Assembly (NCBI GenBank): GCA_949358305.1
Contig: OX442314.1
Coordinates: 15,183,060 to 15,247,059, forward strand
Direction: 5' to 3'
DNA from: Strigamia acuminata
Taxonomy: Eukaryota; Arthropoda; Chilopoda; Geophilomorpha; Linotaeniidae
DNA length: 64,000 bases
The stretch's first letter is position 1, and each line of letters begins with the position of its first letter. Positions 15,101-30,700 of the stretch are shown piece by piece. The notes under the pieces are model-generated. The model made no database searches and had not been told where the DNA came from. It saw only the letters and a list, made by a program, of their open reading frames with translations. The translations under genes were made by a program, and so were the position numbers.

Positions 15101-17645
15101 AATCCAGTAAACTTAAACAAATCTACCAATTGATAAAACAACTGTAAATTTTGACATAAAATCTTATCTAAATTTCAGAAAATCTGCAAATCAACAAATC
15201 CTATGATTCGATTTGCTAATTTGTAAATCCGTACACAAAATGAGTGAATGCCATTCCCACGGATTGTAAACAGTGTGGTATAGCAGCAAAATCTGTAGTC
15301 TGCGCTCGGTATCTTGATGCCAAAATCAAACAAAAATCCCTATCTACGCATACATAAAACGCAAAAAAACACATGAATTTTAGAAATATTCTGTAATAAC
15401 GAGTAATAGCACTATTCTCTCGTGTGCAATAAACAATTTTAAAGTTTTGTGTTTTCCTGTGCAAAAAATGGAATTTGGTGTTTGAATTTGGCACCACAAC
15501 GGGCGCACACTAGTGGTAAATTACAATACTGCAAACCAAAACCACATACCTGGTACTGTTTATATTTTTCTTCCAAGTCTTCAATGGTACAACCAGGATA
15601 CAAAATCGGTAGTTTCAATTTCATTTGAATTTCTTGCAACCATTTCCGCAAACATCTAATTTCGTAATAAATATCTGAAAAAATAAAAACAGAAAAATAT
15701 TACAAAAAAAAATAAGTCACGGTAGTTTTTGTACTGTGCACCCATGGACAAAATAAAAACTTCCTTTAAGTACTGCAAAATCACTGTAACCAAGAAAATT
15801 TTTTTTTGTCCACGAGTGGCCACACATTACGTTAAAATTTTCGCTAGTATTCCTTCAACTTGATTATCACAAAGTTAAGAATTGTATTTAATTTTATATT
15901 CCTGTAATTTAAACTATCTTCTCATATTACCTTTTAACAATAATTTAGCATCTAATTTTGGCTTGTCCATGATTATTGCCTTCTCCAATTCATCCCAACA
16001 AGTATTGATATGCGCCACTTGCAAAGTGATCTCGTCATTTAAATTAGGATATCTGTGACAAAGTCCCTGGGACTGTTCAATGAACTGTTTCCGAAGAATA
16101 TTCAATTTTCTCAACTCTTCAGCGTGCATCTAATTTTAGAATAAAAAAAAAAAACAAAAAAAATAATCATGATCCTGTATCTACATTGCATGTTTATCTA
16201 TCGCATTAGTCACCTCTTTGCTTGTTTTTTCTGGTGCTGACGTGTCCTCCACAGACCACACTTTGTTGCGTAGTTTTTCCAGCCATTCACATAACATTTT
16301 ATAATGTTCCATATATTCACTGAAAGTCCACACAGTTGTTGCCACATCAATATCAGGTGCTAATTCGCCATTCGCTTCCTATTTCAACAAACAAATAAAT
16401 AAAATTATAAACATTTACCTAAAACTCATTTATAATTTGACAAATCAGATAAAATTTGACAACATCAAGAGCAAAACAATCGATAAAACCAATTACGAAT
16501 TTCATCACCTTACAACTCTTGATAAGTCCTTCGTCCATCAAATAATTGTAATTTGATTGTAACGCCTCCCAGAATTCATCTTGTTTACACGGTGACCGCC
16601 TCTTCATGGCTTTTGTGAATGAAGTCATAAGAACCTGTTGCCTTTCCGTATCTGATGATGTATTATTTCCTATCACCTGTCCCTTCGATATATTAGCTAA
16701 AGACGCCAGCACTGGACTGGAGTTTGCAAACGAAGGCAGGGAAGGATTGAACTTAGCATCACCATCCATTTCAGCTCTACAATCTGAAATAATAAAAATA
16801 AAAAAAGATGAGCGTTTAAAGTGCAAACATTAGTAAAACAAAACGTAACGGAAATTCAAATTATAACCGTCAAATACATTTTTTTTTGTTTAAATTGTCG
16901 GTTAATATTAAATTACTATACATTCAACCGACGTTATTATGCTAATTGCTTGAACTTGAGCCCTGAACTCTGCAAAAGCTCATGTAGTCTCCTTCCATCA
17001 TGTAGCTGATAACCTTCAACCTGAGGCTGAAAGTTGAGAAATTCTGAGTGTGCATAGAAAATCAACAATCAAACGTTTCAACTTGTTTCATAATAATCTA
17101 TCAGGAAATGTAAGTTCTCAAGTTCTCACAGAAATAAAGTCACGATATTTTTTCCCCCAATCCAGCAAAACAACACAATAACATTTTTCTAACAAGTCGG
17201 CACCTTGGACTGTGAACTCGCCGAAATTCCATTTACCTCATGCACTTCCTCCATTTACATCAACTTTCCATATCGTTTGCATCAATTTACTGACACGTGT
17301 TAATTAATGGATTATATAATTGTAAAGGGTATTCTACTCAAATTGTCTAAATATCTTCACACACCTTTCACGTCTAAATTCCGGATTACAAAACACGCAA
17401 CAAGAAATTCCTCCTTCCATTGCTCGAGCAATCTGTCTCTCTTCTTGTCCACATTCCTCGTAAAGTGTTGTCCTTGTGCCTGACTGTATCTGCTCGTGAT
17501 GCGGGTATTCTGGGTATGAATGCTAACTGCTATCAACAAGTTCAAGAAACTATCGTCTTTCTTGAATATGTGATTGAGAACACACGTCTTCTTAATGTTC
17601 TTCAATGCTGACCTTGAAAACTTCTTCAAATTGTAATGATGAGTC
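109..17645 (-). CDS. klar: Klarsicht/nesprin/AKAP6-like spectrin-repeat protein, 11 exons, 3' end outside window
   Basis: Exons, in transcription order: 17645-17365, 16783-16509, 16378-16214, 16129-15931, 15674-15550, 7332-7114, 3604-2181, 2095-1657, 1593-1411, 1224-994, 226-109. All have AG acceptors and GT donors, and every phase joins, giving about 1,220 codons with no stop. The first half is helical and spectrin-like (motifs FWEALQSNYNYLMDEGLIK, EIRCLRKWLQEIQMKL, LQRRWHATWLKSLE). The 474-codon exon is acidic and Ser-rich, with IQDIGYSSESSTQLSS and TYYFRHVDTDPE. A later exon junction makes WDDYQ-EAPYLSETYSE. These fit the KASH/LINC family of klarsicht, nesprin and AKAP6, which link nucleus or cargo to cytoskeletal motors. 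The KASH tail that would prove it lies left of base 1. The donor at 993/992 (GTTATA) is weak. The symbol is a family-level guess; the gene model itself is strong. Confidence 0.72.
3605..7113. other. Intron of klarsicht-like gene, no gene seen
   Basis: This is AT-rich sequence between two phase-matched exons. Short ORFs here (for example 5373-5651 plus, 5833-6066 minus) have no splice partners or domain signature. Confidence 0.6.
11600..11760 (-). promoter_or_regulatory. GC-rich island, possible alternative 5' exon/promoter
   Basis: This is a CG-containing, GC-rich stretch in otherwise AT-rich intron. On the minus strand it ends in CTGGCAG followed by GTGGAAGG, a plausible donor, so it could be a noncoding first exon for a short isoform starting inside the gene. 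No ATG of obvious quality lies in it. The call rests on composition and one splice-like site. Confidence 0.3.
13029..13299. mobile_element. 271-bp MITE, TA target duplication
   Basis: The left end reads GGTGCGTTC after TA, and the right end reads AACGCGCC before TA, so short inverted ends GGYGCGTT lie between TA dinucleotides. Inside is a perfect inverted repeat with 17-bp arms (ACTTTGAACGAGTTAAA, 13094-13110 and 13111-13127, no loop). No coding capacity was seen. TA duplication suggests a Tc1/mariner- or pogo-type mobiliser. Confidence 0.5.
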
Positions 17646-20620
17646 CTATTTGAAAATGTAAAAAGAAAAAAAAAAGGATTTTTAATTTTACAAATTAAAA
17701 TGCACTTAACTGAGTGCACCAGATTGGCATGGTATAAAAATTGCTATGTGGCTTTTTCAACAAAAAAATTAATTACACCAAAAAATTAAAATCGAATAAA
17801 AAACGTAATTACACCAAGTTAAATCAATTTTTTTTTAAATATTTTTTTTTTAAAAAAATAATATTAAAAATGCAACCTTAATTATTGTATTCATCCAATT
17901 TTCACACATGCAAGCTGTTGAATTCCAACGAATCCAAGTCGAAACAACAAAGCTAAGCTTATACCAGCTTAAATTAACTGCGTTAGTCGCTAAGAATCAC
18001 CAGATGCAAATAAAATTGAATACAATGAAATTACTTGTGAAGAACCTTGACAAGATTAATTCCACTCGCAAAAATTGTAAACACAACAAAATGAATAAAC
18101 CAAACCACAAAGAAACCTTGAACTAAGGCGCTCCTTGGCAGTTTTTCGAAATTTCAGTTGTTGACAAAAAAACCGTTTCAATCCTCTCCCACGTAAACAC
18201 CTCTGCTTGCACCCATCTGTTCCTCCTCGGTATGGCACCAAATAAAAAGTGAGATCTCCTAATCTTAGCCCATGGTTACAGATCTACAATAAAAACAAAC
18301 AAACAAATGAATAAAACTGCAACAAAAAATATAACCTAAATAGAACAAGTACATTAAAATAAAAAATAAATATTAATATATTCACACCATTAAAAAAATA
18401 AATAAAAACCATACAATAACACCAATCTTACATACTGACTGATTTGTGCTCCAAATCGATGGTAATCTCTTGATAAAAATAAATGGGCAAAAAAAGAAGG
18501 GAAGAAAAGACTATTGACCTGTCATTACAGCATATTCTCCCCTCCCACCATCTTGTTTTATCTAACTTTAAACTTTTCACACTGAATAAAACCATAAACC
18601 GGAAATTGGTAAACATAAACAAACCAACTTCACACTGACACAGCCACATGTTTTTGTCCTTTGTTGAAACATTGCAGTAGAGCCCTGCTTAATGCTCACT
18701 GCCCCTTATTTTATAGCTTTACCCCTCTGAACTTAATCAGAAAATAGAAAGCTTTCTGCTTTAATCGGACAGCTAGCCTTTCACCAAAACCATACAACCA
18801 TCTGTGCTTTACCTTGATTAGAAAATCAATATCCATCTTATTCCAAAGCTACAGGCAATCAATCTGCTAACCTTCAGCCACAGGTGAAAGAGGAGTTCTG
18901 ACTGTACCCTATAGCTTGGAAAAACTGAAAAACCACTTGAGAGTGTAGGCCACATTCATTATTGACTTCTACTTCCTGTCTGAACTTTCACCTACCGTGA
19001 TAAAAGGATTGTTCCAAATTCTGTATTCAACAAAACTTGCAAGAAAAAGGAAAAATTCTCAAAAATGAAAATAAAACACAAAACTTTGCATCCAAATTAC
19101 TGCTTTTCCCTCTCTAATTTCAAAATTCAAGGCCCCGATCTTTAGAGAATCTTCCAACCCTAAAATTAGTGCAAAGAAGTCAAGTAGTGAACCAGCTTTG
19201 CTTCAATGTCCCATCTTAGTTCCCAAGCATTTCGCATCATCACTGACACTGAACTATGACCCACTTGTATCATTGGTTATGTAAAAAAAAATGTAGTCCA
19301 GTCTAGTAAATCAACTATTTAAAAAAAATACAAATTCTCATTATGACTCGACTATTATTCACACCCACAATCTTAAAATGATTACACTGTCTACTCACCA
19401 CAAGCAGCAATTTAACTGTACAGTGGGATGGAGTTGGGTGTTGCTACCGCATATTTCAGCCCTTGTTTTTATAGATGTGGTTTGATAGGCTACTAATTTT
19501 TTGCATGCCAATTTTTGGCCAACCTTAAACACATGTTTGGAAGTGAACAAAAGGCAATATATCCATCAAGCCCATGCAAAACCATGCTAAACCATAAAAC
19601 AGTTAAACGATTGTGATAAATGAGTTGAGTTAAGATCGCATCATCTTCAACAATCAGCCGGGTGAATAAACCAAAACATTCGCTCACATTTTGGCCTCGT
19701 TTGAGCTCGCATTCATCACCAGTTAAGACATTTTTAGTTCTGGAGTGCAGTGGGGAAAGAAAGGGCCAGAAATGTAAAAAAAAAAAAAAAAAAAATAAGT
19801 AAAAATAACCTCAGAAAAATATATATTTGAAGGAAAAAAATGAGAAAAACAACTCGGCAGCTGTTGAGGATAGAAACAAATGTAAACAAATGAGTAAAAT
19901 ATTTCATTCGTGTTCTCAATCAATCGTTTCTAGTCTGTTAAAAGTTGGCTCTGTAGTGAAGAGGAGAGAAACCTCGTTTAATTACAAATAACAGAGCGAA
20001 CTCATGCCAAAGGGTCAACAAACCTCATCTCTAGCCAAAAGGGTTATTCCAACTGAAAATAAACAAAAGCACTCTTACCTTCAAAAAAAATATTTTTTCA
20101 CACACAACTTTTTTGTTTCCAAACAAAATTTGGAATTCTATAGAAGAGATATAAAAGACGTTGCTACTTTTCACATTCACCACAAAAAGAGAACTACACC
20201 GTCTCTCACTGCTATTGGACGATGGTTGCTTGGCAACGTTACAGGGTTTCCTTTTATTTGCTTTTTATGAGGATACAATTAAAAATAACATCAAAATAGT
20301 GTTAAATTTAGGATATTATACCGTTCCTTATAAACTCTAACGCACACATCTGTCAACGAGTCTGTTTCCTCCAATTCCTAGCAGCCATATGTCCCATAAC
20401 ACTTTTATGGATGCCAAGTTGCCAACTAGGGACTGACAGTAAAATAAGAATTATTATTCATTCGTTGGTTAAAATTTCACAGAACACATTTCATTTAGAA
20501 TTAAAATCCAATTACATCCAAACCCAACCTTGACTTTTTTTCCCATCCTAGTGTAAAAAATTGATAAACAAAATGTGTACACGACCAAATCTCATAAAAA
20601 CCAAGAACACTTTATATAAC
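17646..20620. other. Noncoding stretch, likely intron
   Basis: No exon was recognised. The minus-strand ORF at 18056-18241 and the plus-strand ORF at 17908-18126 overlap in antisense and lack family signatures. A 20-A tract lies near 19776. Confidence 0.5.
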
Positions 20621-20757
20621 CCTTCTAGTTCATGATATGAAATGTTCTGCTCGGTGCAATTCAAACTCGCATCGTCCATCCAAGGACGTGTAGCTTCTCT
20701 CCCTAATCCACAATATGCATTCTGCCAAACGCGGATATTAGTGTTTTCAGATGACAT
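20621..20757 (-). CDS. Candidate first coding exon of the klarsicht-like gene
   Basis: An ATG at 20757, in an A-rich start context, opens 45 codons (MSSENTNIRVWQNAYC at the start). The reading can end at a GTTATA donor after 20621 in phase 2. This is the phase needed by the acceptor of the exon at 17645, which would give a 3-kb intron. The weak donor type is the same as the one inferred at 993/992 in the downstream gene. Only the phase match and codon-like composition support it. A further 5' coding exon elsewhere, or a chance ORF, cannot be excluded. Confidence 0.35.
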
Positions 20758-21771
20758 TTGTTTGCAGTCATTTTTTTCTCTCCATTCAAGGCCATAACAC
20801 AGTCAGAACCCTACATTAACTGACGGTAAAAACCCTACAATCTCGAACACAGTTATAAGCGAATGACATAATTATTTGTTATGAGGTAATTTTGCCACCC
20901 GAAAGTTGGCACACATACTTATCACAGCCTGAACCAGTTGTACACTCGATATTTTGTTATCGTGGCAAAAATACACTTTATAATTGAGCATTCGTGCAGC
21001 TCGTGAAATAGAAAAAACAAACTGCAAGCGCAGCGAATAATTCTCCGCCATTTTCTTCAAACAAAAATCAACTAATTCGATTAAAATTGAAATCCATCTT
21101 TTTAAATAACGATCCAAAGAAAGTATTTAAGCATTTCTAGTTTATTATGCCAAGGACAGGTAGTCTGTGACACACGAGCTGTAAACACGCAACAGATCCA
21201 AAAATCAATGGCGGCATTAACCTAGAGCCAGAGCAATATCCTTTCTGTCTCGATCAATGTGTAAACTTGCAACTCGTGACACGAAAGCAAAGTGAGTCAC
21301 TTTTTTGTACTATTTATTTATAAGTGCAAATTTATTAACGAGAAACCATTTTTACTTCAAGGAAAACCATCAATCTAAGCAAACAGCCTGAATGTTTGAA
21401 AAACACGACTAAAAATACTGACCAACTTTTGCCTTTTACAGAGAAAACAGTCACTGGATTGTCACTAAAGCTATATTGGATAACGCTTCATAGCTTCAAA
21501 ACATCAATCAGAATTAGGCACAAGCCTCGAGATAAAAATAGATCCATTAAGGCCCATTGTGTGAAGTTATGGGACTAGATAAATAAATATAATGGAGGAG
21601 GAAAACGTGAAAAACACAATACTAAGCTCTATTGATCATTCATGACACTTTGTCCAACCCAGACATAATTCAAAATAACATGAATTCCAATATCCAAAAC
21701 CAAAAAACAGCTGATTTTGCAATCAATAGTGAAGCCCTTCATATGTATATACATATATACTCAAAAAATCG

Positions 21772-21816
21772 ATTCGTTATAACGAGAATTCGTTATAACG
21801 AGAATTCGTTATATCG
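21772..21816. repeat. Tandem TTCGTTATAACGAG-type repeat
   Basis: About three tandem copies of TTCGTTATAACGAGAA are present, with a related TTCGTTATAAAGAG motif at about 21888. Such palindromic motifs are typical of pogo/Tigger-like element ends. No transposase lies nearby. Confidence 0.45.
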
Positions 21817-21905
21817 AAATTTTTTAACATGGTGTTCTATGGCCAGTCAACCAAAGCAGCCATTTTTAGGTATTCGTTTTATCGCGATTCGTTATAAAGA
21901 GTTTC

Positions 21906-21907
<2 letters not shown>

Positions 21908-21942
<35 letters not shown>
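21908..21942. repeat. (TA)n microsatellite
   Basis: About 17 uninterrupted TA units. Confidence 0.9.
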
Positions 21943-21945
<3 letters not shown>

Positions 21946-24900
21946 TTTTTTTTAACCAGAAGGTCAAGCACTGAAAAAGACGTGGTGCATGATGAAGGAC
22001 AGGAAACCAAGGAATAGTCCATTCACTTTCACTCAAGCTCCATGGAAGACTGAATAATAAGGATGAGTCACCTGATTAAATTTGGCAGCTGTAGTCTTCA
22101 TGACAGACTATATATCCTCCCCTCATATATATATCTGATTTAACTTTTCTAGAGGGTGCTGAATGCCCAACTCTTCTGAAATGTTGTTTATGCTCTATAT
22201 TTTCCCCGTTCAGTTTTTACAGTTTAGTAAATAAACAAATGAGGATTTTTCCCTATTCATTTCTATTATTTATTTATGGAAGGACATGTCTGAACAAAGC
22301 AATATATTGTTTATTGTATCTGCCAAACTTGAGGGTGTGAAACATTCCTGTATATATTTATATTTATTAGATATCTGATTGCGATTAATTAATTCCTGTT
22401 TTATTGCACTCTCGTCCTTCAGGTTGTGTTATACATGTCAATAAAATTCAAGAGGCATTGTGTTTAACTTTAGAACAGTATTGTGCATTTTCATGTTTTG
22501 TTTTGCTGTATTTTTTTAGCCAAATAACAGGCAGAAATGACTCATATGGTGCACATGTGCAATGTGCTGTAATACGTAAAATAACAATTATTAGCAAAAT
22601 TCAGAATAACTTAATTTATATTTAATATTTCCATTCCTGGGGATGTTAGTTGGAAGATAGCGATCTAGTTAAGGTAAGTACTAAGTTTTTATATATATTT
22701 TTTTTAAAGATTAAGCTGAGTTTTATTTATTAAGTAGTGTAAATGGTCACATGTATACATCTTTTAGAAAAAAAGACTTAATAAAACTTGTTTTGATTTG
22801 AAAATTTTAAATCTAAAAAAAGATTTAAAAAAAGTACAACCAATGCAGACCAACATGTAAATAAATAAGACATTATTTAACATACAAGTCAGCTATTTTC
22901 GCTTCGCCAGGTTATCAAACTCTTTAAAAAATATACTTTTCAACTCAAATTAATTTATTTTTTTGCATTATGTTGAAATCTTTTCATATTCCGGCTCATA
23001 TGGATGTGTGGTCAGTTTTTACTTAAACACACCCCCATTACTCATGTATTTCTACAGAAAATACAACCCAATTTCAAACTTCCCACATAATATCCCTCCA
23101 GGAATAACCACCATTAACATGAGAACAAATGTCAATTCCGGTGTCATTTACTAATTAAAATTCAATTGCAAAATTAAGAAGTGCATTCACTTTTAAATTT
23201 TCCCTCGAGGGTTGATTTCTTCCTTGGGAAGAAAATACAACAGATAGAGAGAGGATTGTCTTATAAAACATCTGTATGCACACTTTCTCTGACTCATTGA
23301 TTATTTGGCTCGGGATCAGGAAAAGGAAACAAAAAAAAATATTCCGCTTGTGTATTAATAACATGATAAAAGAGTCGGAAAAAAAATTTAAATAAAATGT
23401 CAGTGTGAGAATTTGAAAAGGCTAAATGTTGATAAAATGTTTCAAAAAATAAAATAATATAATATATATATATATATGATGAAATACTATAATAACAAAA
23501 AAAATTACAATTTTTTTTAACTTGGTCAAGCATGAAGGTGTTTCTTATGGGAACCCACCATTTTCGCTCAAATAGCCATAAGGGGGAGCAAACTGAGTAA
23601 AAAAAAATTTTCTTTTAAATATATATTCCACTTCTTCCTCAAATATAATCATTTGAAAATAATCTAGCCTTAATGGCGTCAAATTACTCAACTCGCCATC
23701 GAAATATTACAACATTCCAATGTCACATCGCGCATCTAAAAAAAAATGACGATTCAATTTCACCTGAAATTTAATCACTATAAATATTCATCCCCTAAAC
23801 ATGTACCTTTTAATTTTTAATTAAATTAATTTTTTTCTATTAAAAATTCATTCCCGAGCAACGAAACCCGAAAATCGTCCTTGTACTGTCACAAACCAAG
23901 CTCCCGTTGAATCAATCGCACGTAAAAGCGAACAAAACTGGGTCAGATGAATAAGTAAACACGATGATGAAGAAGACCTTGCCGATACCAATTGGAAAAC
24001 CATCAGTTTTAATCTACAAATCCCAACTGAGTACAAAATAGGCCGAGATGACTGCCTCGGTTCTCGTTTCACATTTTATTACTATTATTGTTATTTTCCG
24101 TGGGAAAACACTGACTTTACTGGCAGTTCAGACATTTGAATTTCACGTTATGACTCATGGCCGCGATGGAAGAAACATTGGCCTAGCCTTTACAAACGAA
24201 ATTCCACACTTAAGCCACGACATTCCTAGACATTTATCAAACTTAAATGAGACTCTTTGTGCTCTACTAGTCTTCCACAAAAAATAGAATTATTGCATCA
24301 AACTTTCGAGGGCAATTCAGTTCAAAATTCAACATTGTTACCAATTATGTCATTATTATATATTTTTCCCCCCTCCATTCGTTTCTTCTGCATACAATTG
24401 TTATCTGCAAACAAAATGTAGAAAAGCTGATAAGTGAACTTGGTTTTCTGATGGAATGATAAATACTGACGAATTTTTTGAATTATTTCGCTGATATTAT
24501 TTTAAGGATTACGCCATATTGTATTGGAGATAAAGTAAACCGACTTTTATGGTTTGTATACATGGTACTTTAAGAATTGAGCAACTGAATTTTTATGTTA
24601 ATTAATCCATTCAAAAGTATTTTTAGCGGTTTCGAGTGGCGAGTTCCTAATTACAAGTATGTTTTTAGAATAAATAGTTGTTTGTGTCCCATTTTTACAC
24701 TATAAATTCATAAATAAAATTTTATGTAAATAATCAACACGAAGATGAACGTGTTGTTTGTTCGTTGCTTTAATTTTCTGGCAGAAAGCAACACGAATCA
24801 ATAGCGCTATGCACTCATCTCCTCGCATGCTGAGGTATTTCCGATCAATAAAGTGAATAAAGTCAGTGGTTCATTCTTAACAATGAAAATCGAAGTCCTT

Positions 24901-25604
24901 CAATATTTCTCCCGAGTTCCCAAGGGATGAGTAAAGGTGAATGGGCGCAAACACAATGTTCTAACGAAGTCTACTGTAGTATACTACGTAGATTTCACGC
25001 GATTTTAAATTCGGAACCACCGCTCCAGGAAAATATTACGTTTGTTATTACTTACACATCAATCTACACAGCTTCCATTTGGCCGTTGATGAAAATTTGC
25101 TGTTGGGCCCACGTTTTCGTATCTGCAGCGGTGAATCAATGAAGGAGAGCCAACTACCCATAATTCAAATGGTGGTCTAGCTAAAGACTGAAACTCTATA
25201 ATATGAAGTTCTTAATATAATGTTAACTTAAAAGAAATATTTTAATTTCTTTTTTTTTTATAAGTTTTATTTTATACGATTCATTTGAAGATATACAAAT
25301 TTTTTAAAAATTGTTCGTTTAAAATATGGTGCCGGTCTGTCATTATCACTAAAGTTTTAGAGCGAGGTTAGTTTTAGTGGCGGATAGAAGAAGTAGAGCT
25401 TTTCAGCTGGGTAAACAACTTATAGTGATTGTAAATTGTGTTCGTATTTAAGACTTGACTCTTGTTTTATTTCGTTCATAGGTTTCCTTTACGTGGTAGA
25501 TTATAGCCACCACCATATCTTTCAAATCTCAGGAATGTTTTTCCATTAATCTGTGATCTTATTATTCCTAAACAGTTAAAACAAACAAGGTAGAAAATAC
25601 CGAG

Positions 25605-26966
<1,362 letters not shown>

Positions 26967-27782
26967 TTGACTGCTAACTCCAAACCTACAGATCATAAAA
27001 ATTACCAAATGCATTCCGATTTATGACGAAAATTAAAATTCTAATGTCATCATTTAGACTAGTATCACACTTTCAAATATTATTCAAATTTAAATTTTGT
27101 TTTCTAATTTTTTTTTGAATAATTCACAATCTATGTTTAGTATTTATTATGGCATTCATTACATTGTCCATGTAAGACCAAAATTATGTCACATTATATC
27201 TGAATTGTCCAGGTCGTTTTTATGAACTGTTGAATGAAGTTGTATTCTGTTATCCATTATTATCCTGCCTAGATGGACCAAAGATCAAATAGACGACGAC
27301 GGGGTAAGGGCAGTAACGCAAAGAATGCTGTTTACAGCACTAAAGATTGTACACATAATCTATTTACAACTGTACTACTAATTGTGCATATATTTTCTGT
27401 TGTCTATTTAATCTAATAAAATCATGTTGCAAGTGTTAGACTGAATTAGTGGTGTTTGACTTGAAAAATATAAACAGTATTTTTTAGTTTATTCTAAAAC
27501 AAACGGATACGGTCGATATGATTATAAAAAAAAATAATTGTAATTAGTAGCATGATTATTATCATTTTTACAGTCATCATATTAAACATTTACATAGAAA
27601 CCACATTGATTTGTGTGAAAAACGGCTATAACAAATGCTTTTGATTTCATCGCATGACCATTTCAAAATTTAATTTACAAAATAAAAAAAACTAAACTTT
27701 TTATCAAGCTGCCACAATTTTTTAAGTCGATTTCAACTGTTAGCAAAACGAACGAGAAAAATAAAATCCGTAATAGTCTTTC

Positions 27783-30700
27783 TCATTTTCGATACGAAGT
27801 TTTCGACAAATCTGTTGCACCGGGCGAAGAGGACGGCTCGGAACTACTAGAGCTTGTGGTAGGACTCAGAACCTGTTGTGATTGGACAATCTGCAAGTCG
27901 AAATAAAAACATGAATCCAAATTTTAAAAATTAAAAATTAAAACTTAAAATCAATATTACTCATTATTGCTAACTGGTTAAATCCCAACCTAAACCATTT
28001 AACTTATTACACGACATAAATAATATACATCACTCTGTTATTCCACTCAACGCTTGGTACAAAAAAAATAAAATAAATAAAGTTATTAACACAAAATTAT
28101 AATTTTTAATTTTTAAGTAGTTTAATGCTCAATTAATGCCCAAATAATTTATTTTTCCTAACGCAACAGCTCACCTGAGTTGCTGCCGTTAAAGATACCG
28201 GCACCGGTATGGTTATGTACTGCTGGTGAGTAGCATTGGTACCTGTAAGTAAAGACACCCGCGGTCCATCAATGCGCTAATTAATTGCGTGAGTAATTGG
28301 CAAGAGGAAGAGATTTGCAATAGAACTGACTGATAAAAACTTGAAGAATGAGTCATTAATATAGAAGCATCGAGTCATTTCCTGCAGACAACTTTCACAA
28401 ATGATAATCTTACCTTGATCTGACGGAATTTGAAGGGCAGTAGGAGCCTGTCCAAAATTAAAAATCACTCCCTCCGGGAGCGTCGCAGTCGGAGTGGCGT
28501 ACACAACTCCCTGTGCAGTTTGATATATCACAGGTCCAGGGAGAGAGTTGGTACCGCCACTGGAGACGACAGTAGTAGGTGCTGGAATTACCATATTGCC
28601 TGCAAAGTTAATAAACCATTAATGACAGTTCCAGACAGCACAATTCAATCGATTTGCACCTTGCATAACTGATAACCCAGACTGCGTAGTGGGAACAACT
28701 GTCACCGTTGTTGTTTGCGATTCACTATTACTATTCGTCGATTGACTATTCGAGCTGTGAGCAATACCTAAAATATAATTTTAAAAAATTAATACACTTA
28801 ATTTGGTTAGAAATTCTGTACGAATTTACCTGGAATAGATAATAATGAAGACGACGGAATTCGGTATAATGTCTGTCCAGAAGTGTGCTGCTGTTGCTGA
28901 TGCGACTGATGGGTAGTTGCGAGTTGCAATGATGCGCCATGCGATAATGTTCCTATTTTATAAAGGCAAAAGAAATAATAAATACAACAAGTATATTTTC
29001 TCAAACCATCCACGACCCTTTGACAAAAGAAACTCTTCATCGAGGTCATCACACCAGTTGCCCACCTACACGTTTAAATTGATGCCTCATTAAAAGCGGT
29101 AACCCCACCCTTACTATATAATCTCAAAGTTAGCAACAACTCCTAAGATAAGATTTTATTATTAATTAAAATTAGAAATTAAGATGAATTAAAAACTGGA
29201 ATTTTTTATTACGTCAATAAATTACTCCGTTTTTTCCTAAGACCCAGAAACTCCACCATTTGAATGGAAATTTAATTTGCCTATTTTTACAAGTCAGTAA
29301 GTCAGATATAAATTTCCATTCAACTTCCGTGCACTAATTCACTTCCTACCTGGAGTGAGTATTGCGGCGTAGCCACCAGCTGGTAACTGCATGGATATGT
29401 TGGTTGATTTGGTGGATGGTTGGGTGCTTAATAATGTCCCAGTCACTGGCGCAGCGTTTGCACTGGTCACTTGAGATGTGGAAGACATGGGGCTATTGGA
29501 TGAGTCTATGGGGGATTCTCCAGGAAACGACACCTGCATCTTGCCTTCCTGTAATCATAGAACTGTGTAAGTGATTTTCCAAGTATAAACATATCAATTT
29601 TTTTTATTCTCAGAATTTTTCCAAATAAAAGAATATATAAAACAAAGTGCAATTTTCAATTGGAAATAAAAACAAAACAACTAAACAAATTTGTTATTAC
29701 TTTTTATTTTTCAGATCTTACAAAATTTAATGCATTTGTACTGCATATATATATATATGGTAAACACAACAATGATCAGAGAGTATTATGACAGGTTGGT
29801 CAAAATGAATATAAACAATTAAAAAAGTTTTACAAAACTCAGCACTTCCAAATGTTTACTCATTTTTATTTTATTTTTAATTTTTTTTTCCTCCAAAAAT
29901 AAGCCATATTTACATATCCAACTTTTAATCTCCAAAAAACGGTCCCTTGAAGGAGAAAATTTGAATTCAGCATTTGAGCAAAAAAAAATAAAAAAAATTT
30001 AAACTTCACGATTGCCTTGTACAAAGTATATTACTAGAATGCATTCTGAATTATAAAATAATTAACAACAAAAAAATAAGCTAACAGCTTCCTGAATTTT
30101 TTATCGCTTTCAAGTTTACTCTTTAAGAGTGTACTTTAAACAGGCTCAATTTCGTTGAGCCACACTTGTACCCAGCTCTCCCCACTGAATAAAACGCAAA
30201 ATAAAAATAAAATCAAAAACCCTTTGCTTCCATAATATGAGAAATGGTTAAACTAATCAGGTCTTCCATTACCAGCACACTTTTTTCCTACGGAAATTAT
30301 TATAAGTTCTAATTTTACCATCAAAACACGTCCAGAATACTAATTCCAACTGATGCAATTGCAATAATTTTTTAGAACAAAAAATTACATTTGAATCATA
30401 ACCTATATTTACCTCTTGCCAGTTCCCCCATGATGATAAATGAAAATAATAAATAAGTAAAAAACATCAAAACTTGTACAATAAGTGTTTTGTGCTCCTT
30501 TATATAAAACTATCCATTAATTTATTTGCTTATAATTTTATTTTTGTCTAATTTATACCTCTGCTTGATTACTATGAAATGTCTTAATAGAAATTATAAA
30601 ATTATAAAAAAAAATTATAATAATAATTATAATAATAATAAAATACCGGTATTAGTAAAATTATTTTATACAATTTAAAATTCAATGGAATGTAAAACTC

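Larger units (their letters stand above)
7333..15549. other. 8.2-kb intron of klarsicht-like gene
   Basis: No coding exon was recognised. It holds a TA-flanked MITE (13029-13299), a GC-rich island (about 11600-11760) and a possible hAT-type end beginning CAGGGGCGGATC near 12306. Its size fits an intron with an internal promoter. Confidence 0.55.
20758..25604. other. Intergenic/5' region between klarsicht-like gene and QPCT
   Basis: No gene was recognised. It contains a TA microsatellite (21908-21942), a TTCGTTATAACGAGAA-type tandem repeat (about 21772-21816) and a short TA run near 23462. ORFs such as 23848-24072 and 24048-24287 lie on opposite strands and look random. Confidence 0.45.

Noticed and set aside
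21632-21955. 107-residue plus-strand ORF ending in a Tyr-Ile run
   Set aside because: It crosses the TTCGTTATAACGAG repeats and the TA microsatellite; the end is translated TA repeat.
23848-24287. Opposed ORFs of about 75 codons
   Set aside because: They overlap head-on, lack splice partners and have no recognisable domain.
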